From Clostridia bacterium (GTDB lineage: Bacteria > Bacillota > DSM-521 > Neomoorellales > Neomoorellaceae), in assembly GCA_030445875.1 (NCBI GenBank), contig JASUSX010000078.1:1-8563 (forward strand): a stretch of 8,563 nt of DNA, written 5' to 3'. The position numbers and the translations under genes were made by a program. Position 1 is the stretch's first letter; the number at the start of each line of letters is the position of its first letter. Below are positions 1 through 5,979 of this stretch, one piece after another. The notes under the pieces are model-generated. The model did no database searches. It saw only the letters and a list, made by a program, of their open reading frames with translations, and had not been told where the DNA came from.

Positions 1-324
1 GTCTTCCTAAAGGGGTTTATCCTGGGTTTTACTGTCGGCTTTTTGGTCCAACAAAAGGCCCTGCAGGGGATAGCCTTTTCCCTGCTGGCCATCCTGCCGC
101 CTAACCTGATCCAGATCCCGGCGCTCTTTATGGCCGCCATGCTGGGCATCTCCTTTTCCATTAGCTTAATCCAGGGCCATAAAATGGACGGGATCGGTGT
201 TATGCCGCGGTTTGTCGCTTATTCCTTTTTTATGCTCCTGGTAATGGTCCTTTTAATCGGAGGTGGACTGCTAGAGGCTTATCTTTCGCCGCTTTTTGGC
301 AGGATAGTATTAAACTATTTTTAA
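1..324 (+). CDS. spoIIM: Stage II sporulation protein M, 3' part (5' end outside window)
   Basis: The frame is open from base 1 without a stop and ends at TAA 322-324, giving the last 107 residues of a protein that is about 214 residues in Bacillus subtilis. A TTG at 43 is only an internal codon, because homology runs upstream of it. The first residues (FLKGFILGFTVGFLV) closely resemble the matching SpoIIM segment as I remember it, and the following PPNLIQIPA stretch fits the family. The fragment is very hydrophobic, with membrane spans at about residues 1-17, 22-58 (probably two) and 72-98. SpoIIM is a mother-cell membrane protein that, with SpoIID and SpoIIP, drives septal peptidoglycan thinning and engulfment. 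The neighbouring xerD-deoB-dacF-spoIIA order is the one seen next to spoIIM in Bacillus. The N-terminal half cannot be assessed. Confidence 0.88.
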   Translation, partial: VFLKGFILGFTVGFLVQQKALQGIAFSLLAILPPNLIQIPALFMAAMLGISFSISLIQGHKMDGIGVMPRFVAYSFFMLLVMVLLIGGGLLEAYLSPLFGRIVLNYF

Positions 325-339
325 GGGGAGGGGTGGGGC

Positions 340-594
340 ATGATTGTAGTCACCATCAGTAAATGGAGACAGAAGGTGGCCTGGCTGCTGGCGGCCATCC
401 TGGTGGCTGCCGTTTTGCTGGGGCAGCTAGTAAGAAGCGAGAGGTCGCATCTGGCTACCCCCGGTATACCGGCGGGGGATAACCAGGCTGTGACCGAGCA
501 ACAGGGAAAGCCGGTAGCAGCGCCCGCTGCCGGGGATAAAGGCTACCTGGAGGGCTTAATAGAAAAACTGCGCAGTTTTTACCGGGGAGAATAA
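340..594 (+). CDS. Small single-span membrane protein in the yqzK position
   Basis: This encodes 84 residues from ATG 340, preceded by a strong purine-rich ribosome binding site (GGGGAGGGG, about 325-333) and only 15 nt after spoIIM, so it is almost certainly co-transcribed. A basic N-terminus (KWRQK, residues 8-12) is followed by one hydrophobic segment at about 14-31. Then comes a low-complexity, Ala/Pro/Gly-rich linker (about 39-66) and a short amphipathic C-terminal helix ending in FYRGE. The pattern suggests an N-in/C-out membrane-anchored protein. In B. subtilis a small protein of similar size and topology, YqzK (DUF4227), lies between spoIIM and xerD. The FY..GE end may be a remnant of that family, but this is from memory and unproven. 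The function is unknown. A terminator follows immediately. Confidence 0.75.
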   Translation: MIVVTISKWRQKVAWLLAAILVAAVLLGQLVRSERSHLATPGIPAGDNQAVTEQQGKPVAAPAAGDKGYLEGLIEKLRSFYRGE

Positions 595-601
595 GGTTGT
601 T

Positions 602-630
602 AAAATCCGCCCTGCAAAGGCGGAATTTTT
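602..630 (+). terminator. Rho-independent terminator after the spoIIM operon
   Basis: TCCGCC (606-611) pairs with GGCGGA (619-624) around a 7-nt loop. A/T pairs at 602-604 with 626-628 extend it, and a T-run (626-630) follows. It begins 8 nt after the stop of the 84-residue gene, so it separates spoIIM transcription from xerD. Confidence 0.8.
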
Positions 631-651
631 ATGGATTTTTTTGGCGCAGAT

Positions 652-681
652 GGAGGACTTTTACCTGTACATGTGGAAATA
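652..681 (+). promoter_or_regulatory. Weak SigH-like promoter candidate upstream of xerD
   Basis: GGAGGACTT (652-660), a 12-nt spacer and GTGGAAATA (673-681) each differ at one constrained position from the SigH elements I remember (RnAGGAwWW, 11-12 nt, RnnGAATWW). The site lies between the terminator and the xerD start, where a promoter is expected because the upstream operon ends in a terminator. No convincing housekeeping -35/-10 pair was found. The AGGA could be coincidental. Confidence 0.28.
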
Positions 682-715
682 ATCTGGTAAACTAATTGGG
701 AACAGGTGGTACGCC

Positions 716-1603
716 ATGCGTGAGATGGTTGATGAATTCCTTTATTACCTGGTGGTGGAGCGGGGGCTGGCGGAGAATACCCTGGCGTCATATAATAGTG
801 ATTTGCAGCAGTTTATGCAGTACCTGGAAAAGGCAGGGATAAAATCCTTTCAGGACGTAGGCCGGGGGTTACTGGTGGCCTACCTGGTCAAGATGCAGCA
901 GGAAGGCCGTTCCCCCTCTACCATTTCTCAGCATCTGGCGGCCCTAAAGTCCTTTTATCATTTTTTACTCCGGGAACGCCTGGTGGAGAGTGACCCTACC
1001 GCCAACCTGGAAACCCCCCGGCAGCTTAAGAAATTACCCCGGGTTTTAACCGTAGCCGAGGTGGAGCGGCTCCTTAATCAACCCCGCCCGGATAAGCCGG
1101 CTGGTTTAAGGGATAAAGCTATGTTAGAATTGTTATATGCCACGGGCTTGCGGGTTTCAGAGCTGGTATCCCTGAACGTGGATCAGGTCAACCTGGAGGG
1201 CGAGTTTGTCCGCTGCCTGGGCAAAGGAGCGCGGGAAAGGGTAGTACCCATAGGCCAGGTGGCCTGTTTCCATCTCAGGACATACCTGGAGCACGGCCGG
1301 GGAAAGCTAATCAAAAAGAAGACGGAACCGGCTTTATTTGTTAACCAGCATGGCCGGCGCCTCTCCCGCCAGGGGTGCTGGAAGATCCTGAAAGGCTATG
1401 CCCGGACCGCCAACTTGAAAGAAGAGATTACTCCCCATACCCTGCGCCATTCCTTTGCCACCCACTTGCTGGAAAACGGGGCCGACCTGCGGTCGGTCCA
1501 GGAACTTTTGGGACACGCCGATATCGGTACGACCCAGATCTACACCCATCTTACCCGGAAGAAGATCCGGGAGGTTTATGAACAGGCCCACCCGCGGGCG
1601 TAG
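716..1603 (+). CDS. xerD: Site-specific tyrosine recombinase XerD
   Basis: This 295-residue protein has normal XerC/XerD length. The N-terminal SAM-like DNA-binding domain covers about residues 1-95, with the typical ERGLAENTLASY segment at 15-26. The catalytic domain follows at about 108-290. All six catalytic residues are visible: R146 (TGLRVSEL), K170 (GKGARER), H241 and R244 (HTLRHSFATHLL), H267 (LGHADI) and the nucleophile Y276 (TTQIYTH). The spacing matches E. coli XerD to within three residues. It resolves chromosome dimers at dif together with its partner XerC, coupled to FtsK/SpoIIIE translocation. ATG 716 is preceded by AGGTGG (704-709). The position between spoIIM and deoB matches Bacillus xerD (ripX), arguing for the housekeeping recombinase rather than a mobile-element integrase. 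The stop is 26 nt before deoB, so the two are probably co-transcribed. Confidence 0.95.
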   Translation: MREMVDEFLYYLVVERGLAENTLASYNSDLQQFMQYLEKAGIKSFQDVGRGLLVAYLVKMQQEGRSPSTISQHLAALKSFYHFLLRERLVESDPTANLETPRQLKKLPRVLTVAEVERLLNQPRPDKPAGLRDKAMLELLYATGLRVSELVSLNVDQVNLEGEFVRCLGKGARERVVPIGQVACFHLRTYLEHGRGKLIKKKTEPALFVNQHGRRLSRQGCWKILKGYARTANLKEEITPHTLRHSFATHLLENGADLRSVQELLGHADIGTTQIYTHLTRKKIREVYEQAHPRA

Positions 1604-1618
1604 GGCCTTTGGCGATAT

Positions 1619-1638
1619 AGGAGGAAAGCTTGAGTATG
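1619..1638 (+). promoter_or_regulatory. Ribosome binding site deciding the deoB start
   Basis: AGGAGG at 1619-1624 lies 5 nt before TTG 1630 and 11 nt before the in-frame ATG 1636. The spacing favours TTG slightly, but both are possible and differ by only two residues. Family members usually begin about 10-12 residues before the first metal-binding Asp, which allows either start. Confidence 0.6.
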
Positions 1639-2805
1639 GTCCTGGATCGCGTTACTTTAATTGTGTTAGACAGTGTTGGCGTTGGTGAGCTACCCGATGC
1701 CGGCAGGTTTGGGGACCAGGGCAGCAACACCCTGGGGAATATCGCCGCCACGATAGACCTGCACCTGCCTAACCTGGCCCGCCTGGGGCTGGGGAATATC
1801 ATCCCCCTGCGGGGTATCCCTCCGGCAGCCACCCCCGGGGCTGCCTGGGGAAAAATGGCTTCCCGGTCCGCCGGTAAGGATACAACCAGCGGCCACTGGG
1901 AGATAGCCGGCCTCATTTTAGAGCGGCCCTTCCCCCTCTACCCCCACGGTTTCCCGCCAGAGATTATAGAGCCCTTTACCCGGGCCATCGGCCGCGGGGT
2001 CCTGGGCAATAAACCGTCCTCCGGGACAGTGATTATTGAGGAACTGGGCGCAGAACATCTGCGGACTGGTTTTCCCATTGTCTACACTTCGGCCGACAGT
2101 GTCTTTCAGATTGCAGCCCACGAGGAAGTGATTCCCGTCCAGGAGCTTTACCGGTACTGCCAGATTGCCCGGCAGCTTTTGACCGGAGAGCACGCCGTGG
2201 GCCGGGTGATTGCCCGGCCCTTTGTCGGCGAGCCGGGCCATTTCATCCGCACCGACCGGCGCCAGGACTTCTCCCTGGAACCCCCCCGGCTGACCCTCCT
2301 GGATGTTATTACGGCAGCCGGCCTGCCCGTCATGGCCGTGGGTAAAATAAAGGATATCTTTGCCGGCCAAGGGATAAACCGCTGGATTCATACCCATGAC
2401 AATATGGACGGCGTCGACCAGACCTGCAACTTTATGCGGGAGGTTGGCCGCGGCCTGATCTTTACCAACCTGGTTGATTTCGACATGCGCTTTGGCCACC
2501 GCAACGACGTGGCCGGTTATGCTGCGGCCCTGGAGGCCTTTGACCGTCGCCTGCCGGAGTTAATCGCTGCTTTGAATGAGAACGACGCCCTAATTTTGAC
2601 AGCCGACCACGGTTGCGACCCTACCACCCCCAGCACCGACCATTCCCGGGAGTACGTACCCCTCCTGGTATATGGTAATCATATCCGGCCAGTAGACCTG
2701 GGGGTCAGGCCTACCTTTGCCGACCTGGGCGCCACCGTGGCGGAACTCCTGGGTGTGCCCTACGACCTGGACGGGGAGAGTTTCGCGGCCACGCTAGAGG
2801 GATAA
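1630..2805 (+). CDS. deoB: Phosphopentomutase
   Basis: This 391-residue enzyme interconverts ribose 1-phosphate (or deoxyribose 1-phosphate) and the 5-phosphate, linking nucleoside phosphorolysis to the pentose phosphate pathway in the cytosol. It belongs to the alkaline phosphatase superfamily and uses two Mn ions. The expected residues are present: D14 ([13 protein letters not shown]), phospho-acceptor T85 ([10 protein letters not shown]), D285 and H290 (DFDMRFGHR), D326 and H327 (ADHGCD) and H338 (TDHSREY). Numbering is almost identical to the Bacillus cereus enzyme. The cap domain occupies roughly residues 100-220. It starts at TTG 1630 or ATG 1636 behind AGGAGG. It sits 26 nt after xerD, as in Bacillus (ripX-drm). 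The purine nucleoside phosphorylase gene that follows drm in Bacillus is missing here. No terminator follows. Confidence 0.96.
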   Translation: MSMVLDRVTLIVLDSVGVGELPDAGRFGDQGSNTLGNIAATIDLHLPNLARLGLGNIIPLRGIPPAATPGAAWGKMASRSAGKDTTSGHWEIAGLILERPFPLYPHGFPPEIIEPFTRAIGRGVLGNKPSSGTVIIEELGAEHLRTGFPIVYTSADSVFQIAAHEEVIPVQELYRYCQIARQLLTGEHAVGRVIARPFVGEPGHFIRTDRRQDFSLEPPRLTLLDVITAAGLPVMAVGKIKDIFAGQGINRWIHTHDNMDGVDQTCNFMREVGRGLIFTNLVDFDMRFGHRNDVAGYAAALEAFDRRLPELIAALNENDALILTADHGCDPTTPSTDHSREYVPLLVYGNHIRPVDLGVRPTFADLGATVAELLGVPYDLDGESFAATLEG

Positions 2806-2809
2806 ATAC

Positions 2810-2874
2810 CGCCGGCTTGATCTTCATATTTTCCGCCCCTGGCTAATATATGTTTAAAGAGAACAAGCCTGGCG
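2810..2874 (+). promoter_or_regulatory. Possible leader stem ahead of dacF
   Basis: CGCCGGCTTG (2810-2819) can pair with CAAGCCTGGCG (2864-2874), ten pairs with T2870 bulged. After one mismatch it extends by TCT (2821-2823) with AGA (2860-2862). It would enclose an AT-rich 36-nt centre. The right arm abuts the dacF ribosome binding site (GAGGGGG 2874-2880), so the structure could affect dacF translation in RNA reading through from deoB. No typical T-tract follows, so it is not an ordinary terminator. A promoter in the AT-rich centre (2823-2858) is possible, but I cannot assign its sigma class. Confidence 0.35.
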
Positions 2875-2887
2875 AGGGGGCGGTGGG

Positions 2888-4120
2888 GTGCGAAAGATAG
2901 TTGCGATAATGCTGGCCTTAGTCCTGGGGTTATCCTTGCTGCCGGGTCTATTGTTAGCGCAAAATCCTGAAACGGACGGTGCGGCCGGGGCGTCGCCACC
3001 AGAAGCAGAACCAATCCAGGCGGCTACCGGCGAGCAAGCAACGGGCTTGTCCCTGGACGCTAAAGGGGCTATCCTCATGGACCCCCAGACAGGGGAAGTC
3101 CTGTGGGAGAAAAATGCCCACCAGCGTTACTACCCGGCCAGCATGACCAAACTTATGACCATGGTGATAGCCATGGACATGGTGGCCAACGGCCAGGCCA
3201 CCCTGGGGGAGCCGGTCCAGGTGAGCGAGCGGGCGGAAAGCTTTGGCGGGTCAGAGGTTTTCCTGGCCGTGGGTGAGTCCTTCCCCCTGGAACAGATGCT
3301 CATTGCCATCGCCGTGGCCTCGGCCAACGACGCTTCGGTGGCCATTGCCGAACACCTGGCCGGGTCGGAGGAAGCCTTTGTGGCTATGATGAACGCCAAG
3401 GCTAAAGAGCTGGGGTTAAAGAACACCCACTTCGCCAACTGCCACGGCCTCCACGACGAGCAGAACTATACCTCGGCCTACGATATGGCCGTTATCGCCC
3501 GTTACGCTTTAAGGTACCCCAAAATCCGCGAGTGGACCTCTATCAAGCGCTATACCCTGCGTAAAGACCCCTTGACGATCCTGGACACCACCAATAAGAT
3601 GCTGTACTGGTACCCGGGGACGGATGGCTTCAAGACTGGCTTTACCGACGCTGCCGGGTTAAACCTGGTCTCGACGGTAGAGCGGGAGGGCCTGCGCTTC
3701 ATAGCCGTAGTCATGGGTGTGGAAACGCCGCGGGGTAATTTCACCGATTCCATGAAGCTCTATAACTGGGCTTACAAGCAGTGGGCCTTCCGGCAGCTCT
3801 ATGCCCCCGGCCAGGTGGTTGCCATCGTGCCGGTGGGAAAAGGGCGGGTACAACAAGTACAGGTTGTAGCCACCGCCAAAGCCGGGGCGCGGGTCAGCCG
3901 CACCCGCGGCCAGGCTGAAAAGGTTACTGCCCGATTGGATTTGCCTGCCATTTTGAATGCCCCCGTTAAGGATGGGCAAAAGGTCGGCCAGTTAAAGGTT
4001 TACCGGGAAGGCCAGGAGATTACCACTGTGGACCTGGTAACCAACGCCGCCGTAGCGAGGGCCTCCCTGGGACAGCAGATTAGCCGGGTAATTCGGGCCG
4101 TATTCACCATTCGACAATAA
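2888..4120 (+). CDS. dacF: D-alanyl-D-alanine carboxypeptidase (sporulation, DacF type)
   Basis: This 410-residue serine peptidase of the S11/PBP5 family removes the terminal D-Ala from peptidoglycan stem peptides and so limits cross-linking. A signal peptide occupies residues 1-24 (basic MRK, hydrophobic core, cleavage likely after the Ala of LLLA). The three penicillin-binding motifs are intact: SxxK at S85-K88 (SMTK), SxN at S145-N147 (SAN) and KTG at K249-G251. The C-terminal beta-rich PBP5 domain covers about residues 300-385, and a final amphipathic helix (about 390-410) probably anchors the protein to the membrane. GTG 2888 follows GAGGGGG (2874-2880) at 7 nt. The position directly before spoIIAA is that of B. 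subtilis dacF, a forespore-expressed cortex-maturation enzyme, so that symbol is preferred over dacA or dacB. Confidence 0.93.
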   Translation: MRKIVAIMLALVLGLSLLPGLLLAQNPETDGAAGASPPEAEPIQAATGEQATGLSLDAKGAILMDPQTGEVLWEKNAHQRYYPASMTKLMTMVIAMDMVANGQATLGEPVQVSERAESFGGSEVFLAVGESFPLEQMLIAIAVASANDASVAIAEHLAGSEEAFVAMMNAKAKELGLKNTHFANCHGLHDEQNYTSAYDMAVIARYALRYPKIREWTSIKRYTLRKDPLTILDTTNKMLYWYPGTDGFKTGFTDAAGLNLVSTVEREGLRFIAVVMGVETPRGNFTDSMKLYNWAYKQWAFRQLYAPGQVVAIVPVGKGRVQQVQVVATAKAGARVSRTRGQAEKVTARLDLPAILNAPVKDGQKVGQLKVYREGQEITTVDLVTNAAVARASLGQQISRVIRAVFTIRQ

Positions 4121-4135
4121 TTTTACCATTATTTA

Positions 4136-4165
4136 GCAGGAACAGAGCCGGTTAAGGTCGAATTT
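4136..4165 (+). promoter_or_regulatory. SigH-type promoter of the spoIIA operon
   Basis: The -35 element GCAGGAACA (4136-4144), a 12-nt spacer and the -10 element GTCGAATTT (4157-4165) match the SigH consensus as I recall it (RnAGGAwWW, 11-12 nt, RnnGAATWW), with one mismatch at C4143. The B. subtilis spoIIA operon is a classical SigH target, so the match is expected at this place. The predicted start of transcription is about 4171-4175. Confidence 0.75.
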
Positions 4166-4203
4166 ACCCCCTTAGGAAATGTAACTTCGTAAGGGGGTTT
4201 TTT
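4166..4203 (+). terminator. Terminator-like hairpin between dacF and spoIIAA
   Basis: ACCCCCTTA (4166-4174) pairs perfectly with TAAGGGGGT (4190-4198) over a 15-nt loop, and a run of six T (4198-4203) follows. It would terminate dacF transcription. Its right arm contains AAGGGGG (4191-4197), which is also the best ribosome binding site for spoIIAA. Confidence 0.8.
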
Positions 4204-4205
4204 AT

Positions 4206-4547
4206 TTGCAAGTATTCTTTAGCATGGAAAAGAAAGAACTCTGGGCCCGCGTCAAGGGTGAGGTCGACCTGGAGAGCGCCGACCACCTGCGCCAGGAACT
4301 GGAGGCCAGCCTGGACCATGCCCGGCCGGAGGTACTTTTGCTGGACCTGGAGGGCGTTACCTTTATGGACAGCTCCGGGCTGGGGGTGATCCTGGGCCGC
4401 TACCGGCGCCTGAAGAAGCAGGGAGGCAGGGTAGTCATTTGCCGGCCCCAGCCCCAGGTCAGGCGCCTGCTGGAATTATCCGGCCTAAGCAAAATAATGA
4501 CCATCCTGTCCGAGGGGCCGGAAAGGAAACTGGGAGGGGTTGAATAA
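4206..4547 (+). CDS. spoIIAA: Anti-sigma F factor antagonist (anti-anti-sigma factor)
   Basis: This 113-residue STAS-domain protein compares with about 117 in B. subtilis. The phosphorylation loop is intact: FMDSSGLGVILGRY at residues 53-66, with S56 the equivalent of B. subtilis S58. SpoIIAB phosphorylates this serine, and SpoIIE dephosphorylates it in the forespore. The unphosphorylated form binds SpoIIAB and frees SigF. The start is chosen at TTG 4206 because AAGGGGG (4191-4197) sits 8 nt upstream, and the extra six residues bring the N-terminus into line with the family. The in-frame ATG 4224 has no ribosome binding site. The stop overlaps the spoIIAB start by one base (TAATG), which indicates translational coupling and balanced synthesis of the two partners. 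Its promoter is the SigH-type site just upstream. Confidence 0.95.
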   Translation: MQVFFSMEKKELWARVKGEVDLESADHLRQELEASLDHARPEVLLLDLEGVTFMDSSGLGVILGRYRRLKKQGGRVVICRPQPQVRRLLELSGLSKIMTILSEGPERKLGGVE

Positions 4548-4993
4548 TGGCTGGCGAGATGCAAATTCAAAACAGCATGGCCCTGGAGTTTTTGAGCCTG
4601 CCCGAAAACGTCGGGCTGGCCCGGGTGGCGGTGGCGACCTTTGCCGCCCAGGTGGACATGACCTTAAACGAGCTGGAAGAGATCAAGGTAGCCGTTTCCG
4701 AGGCGGTTTCCAACGCCATTATCCACGGTTACCGGGGTGAGGCCAACGGTACGGTGCGGGTGGCTGCTGAACGCACGATAACAGGGCTTACCATTACCGT
4801 CGAAGATCAAGGTTGCGGCATTGCCGATGTCGCCCTGGCCATGCAGCCGGCCTATTCCACCGACCCGGAGCGGATGGGGCTCGGTTTCGCCTTTATGCAG
4901 TCGTTTATGGATGACCTGGAAGTTACCTCGGAGGTCGACCGGGGAACGCGGGTGAAGATGTTCAAGGCCTTCAAGGGAGACACCGAAAGGTAA
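4547..4993 (+). CDS. spoIIAB: Anti-sigma F factor / serine kinase
   Basis: This 148-residue protein has the GHKL ATPase/kinase fold. The N-box (SEAVSNAIIHGY, residues 51-62) contains the catalytic Glu E52 and Mg-binding N56. The G1 box is DQGCGI (87-92), and the second glycine motif is MGLGFAFM (110-117). R26 corresponds to the Arg that contacts SigF. It binds SigF as a dimer and blocks RNA polymerase, or phosphorylates SpoIIAA on Ser56 with ATP. It starts at ATG 4547, sharing its A with the spoIIAA stop, with GGGAGGGG (4532-4539) at 7 nt. The start is a few residues longer than in B. subtilis, and M5 or M11 are weaker alternatives. SigF follows after 19 nt. Confidence 0.96.
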   Translation: MAGEMQIQNSMALEFLSLPENVGLARVAVATFAAQVDMTLNELEEIKVAVSEAVSNAIIHGYRGEANGTVRVAAERTITGLTITVEDQGCGIADVALAMQPAYSTDPERMGLGFAFMQSFMDDLEVTSEVDRGTRVKMFKAFKGDTER

Positions 4994-5012
4994 CCAAGGT
5001 GGCGACGGAGAG

Positions 5013-5807
5013 ATGCGCCTGTCGGAAATGAATTTGCCCCGCTTTCCCCTCCTGTCCGAGGCTGAGACGGAAGCATTATTGCGCCGGGCCAAGGCCGGGG
5101 ACCGGGAAGCCAGGGAGCGGCTCATCAACTGCAATCTAAAACTCGTTTTCAACCTGGTCCAGCGCTTTGAAAACCGCAACTATGAACTGGAGGACCTCTT
5201 CCAAATTGGCACTATAGGGCTTATTAAGGCCATCGATAAATTTGACTTGAGCTACCAGGTGCGTTTTTCTACTTACGCCGTACCTATGATCCTGGGGGAA
5301 ATCAGGCGCTTTTTAAGGGACGACAGCACCGTTAAAGTGAGCCGCTCCTTAAAGGAAACGGCCTTTAAGGTCAACCGCGCCCGGGAGGAAATGGCCAAAA
5401 AGCTGGGCCGGGAGCCGGCCATTGGCGAGATAGCGGAAGCCCTGGACCTCTCCCGGGAGGACATTGTGGAAGCCCTGGAAGCCGTCCAGATGCCGGGTTC
5501 CATCCACGATACCATCTACCAGGATGATGGCGACCCTATCTATGTCCTGGACCAGCTCGCCGCCGAAGATGGGGAAGAACCGGCCTGGTTGGATAAAATC
5601 GCCCTGAAAGAGGTCCTGCGCCAGTTGCCGGAGAAGCACCGGCGGGTCCTGGTCCTGCGCTTTTTCCAGGATAAAACCCAGGCCCAGGTGGCCGCCCGCA
5701 TGGGCCTCTCCCAGGTACAGATCTCCCGCATCGAACGCCAGGCCCTGAAGAGAATTAAAGAACTGCTGCAGGGGGAAAGTGGCGGCGATAAAGCCAATGG
5801 CACCTGA
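5013..5807 (+). CDS. sigF: RNA polymerase sporulation sigma factor SigF
   Basis: This 264-residue sigma-70-family factor (255 in B. subtilis) directs the first forespore-specific transcription. Region 2 spans about residues 35-104, with the core-binding and -10 recognition segment YELEDLFQIGTIGLIKAIDKF at 57-77 and the RFSTYAVPMILGEI/RRFLRDD block at 84-104. Region 3 is at about 110-175 and carries VKVSRSLKE. Region 4 is at about 200-254, with the -35-binding helix-turn-helix at 222-243 (TQAQVAARMGLSQVQISRIE). The IHDTIYQDDGDPI segment is typical of SigF/SigG. Its position after spoIIAB decides for SigF. ATG 5013 is preceded by AAGGTGG (4996-5002) at 10 nt and by a closer GGAG. A terminator follows, and no spoVA genes are adjacent. 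Confidence 0.96.
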   Translation: MRLSEMNLPRFPLLSEAETEALLRRAKAGDREARERLINCNLKLVFNLVQRFENRNYELEDLFQIGTIGLIKAIDKFDLSYQVRFSTYAVPMILGEIRRFLRDDSTVKVSRSLKETAFKVNRAREEMAKKLGREPAIGEIAEALDLSREDIVEALEAVQMPGSIHDTIYQDDGDPIYVLDQLAAEDGEEPAWLDKIALKEVLRQLPEKHRRVLVLRFFQDKTQAQVAARMGLSQVQISRIERQALKRIKELLQGESGGDKANGT

Positions 5808-5812
5808 GAAAA

Positions 5813-5843
5813 CGCCCGGGAAGAAAACCGGGCGATATTTATT
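5813..5843 (+). terminator. Rho-independent terminator of the spoIIA operon
   Basis: CGCCCGG (5813-5819) pairs with CCGGGCG (5828-5834) around an 8-nt purine loop, followed by the T-rich ATATTTATT. It starts 6 nt after the sigF stop. The tail is interrupted by A, so termination may be partial. Confidence 0.78.
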
Positions 5844-5855
5844 ATCTACTATGCA

Positions 5856-5869
5856 ACTAAAATTTTAGT
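5856..5869. repeat. 14-bp perfect palindrome upstream of the ridA promoter
   Basis: ACTAAAATTTTAGT is self-complementary and ends 3 nt before the candidate -35 element. It is not part of the sigF terminator. It could be a regulator-binding site or a chance feature of AT-rich DNA. Confidence 0.45.
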
Positions 5870-5872
5870 AAC

Positions 5873-5899
5873 TGGACCAAAAATATTTTATGATATAAG
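5873..5899 (+). promoter_or_regulatory. Candidate housekeeping promoter of ridA
   Basis: There is an extended -10, TGATATAAG (5891-5899, hexamer TATAAG 5894-5899), with a poor -35 TGGACC (5873-5878) at 15 nt. The TG dinucleotide would compensate for the weak -35. The predicted start is near 5906, leaving a leader of about 74 nt in which I see no known riboswitch. Confidence 0.5.
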
Positions 5900-5979
5900 C
5901 AGGAAAATTAAAAGCAACGGCGAATACTAATTACCAAAAGGCCAAACGATGCTCTAGTCTGGAAAGGATTGATGCTTAG

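Noticed and set aside
716..1603. Phage or mobile-element integrase
   Set aside because: Length, sequence and the spoIIM-xerD-deoB context all match the chromosomal XerD, and no other mobile-element genes or attachment-site repeats are present.
1918..2499. 193-codon reverse-strand ORF inside deoB
   Set aside because: It is fully antisense to a gene with all catalytic residues intact. It is GC-codon shadowing, with no ribosome binding site or recognisable domain.
2823..2858. SigF/SigG-type or housekeeping promoter for dacF
   Set aside because: TTCATA and TAATAT are present, but the spacing is about 12-15 nt for forespore sigma factors and 21 nt for TTGATC-TAATAT, and the -10 matches are poor. 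A promoter here is likely, but the class cannot be read.
4664..5179. 171-codon reverse-strand ORF across spoIIAB and sigF
   Set aside because: It crosses two well-supported genes on the opposite strand and has low-complexity Arg/Ser composition typical of antisense frames.
5906..5979. Riboswitch or T-box in the ridA leader
   Set aside because: The leader is only about 74 nt, and no stable long stem, T-box motif or known aptamer core could be recognised.
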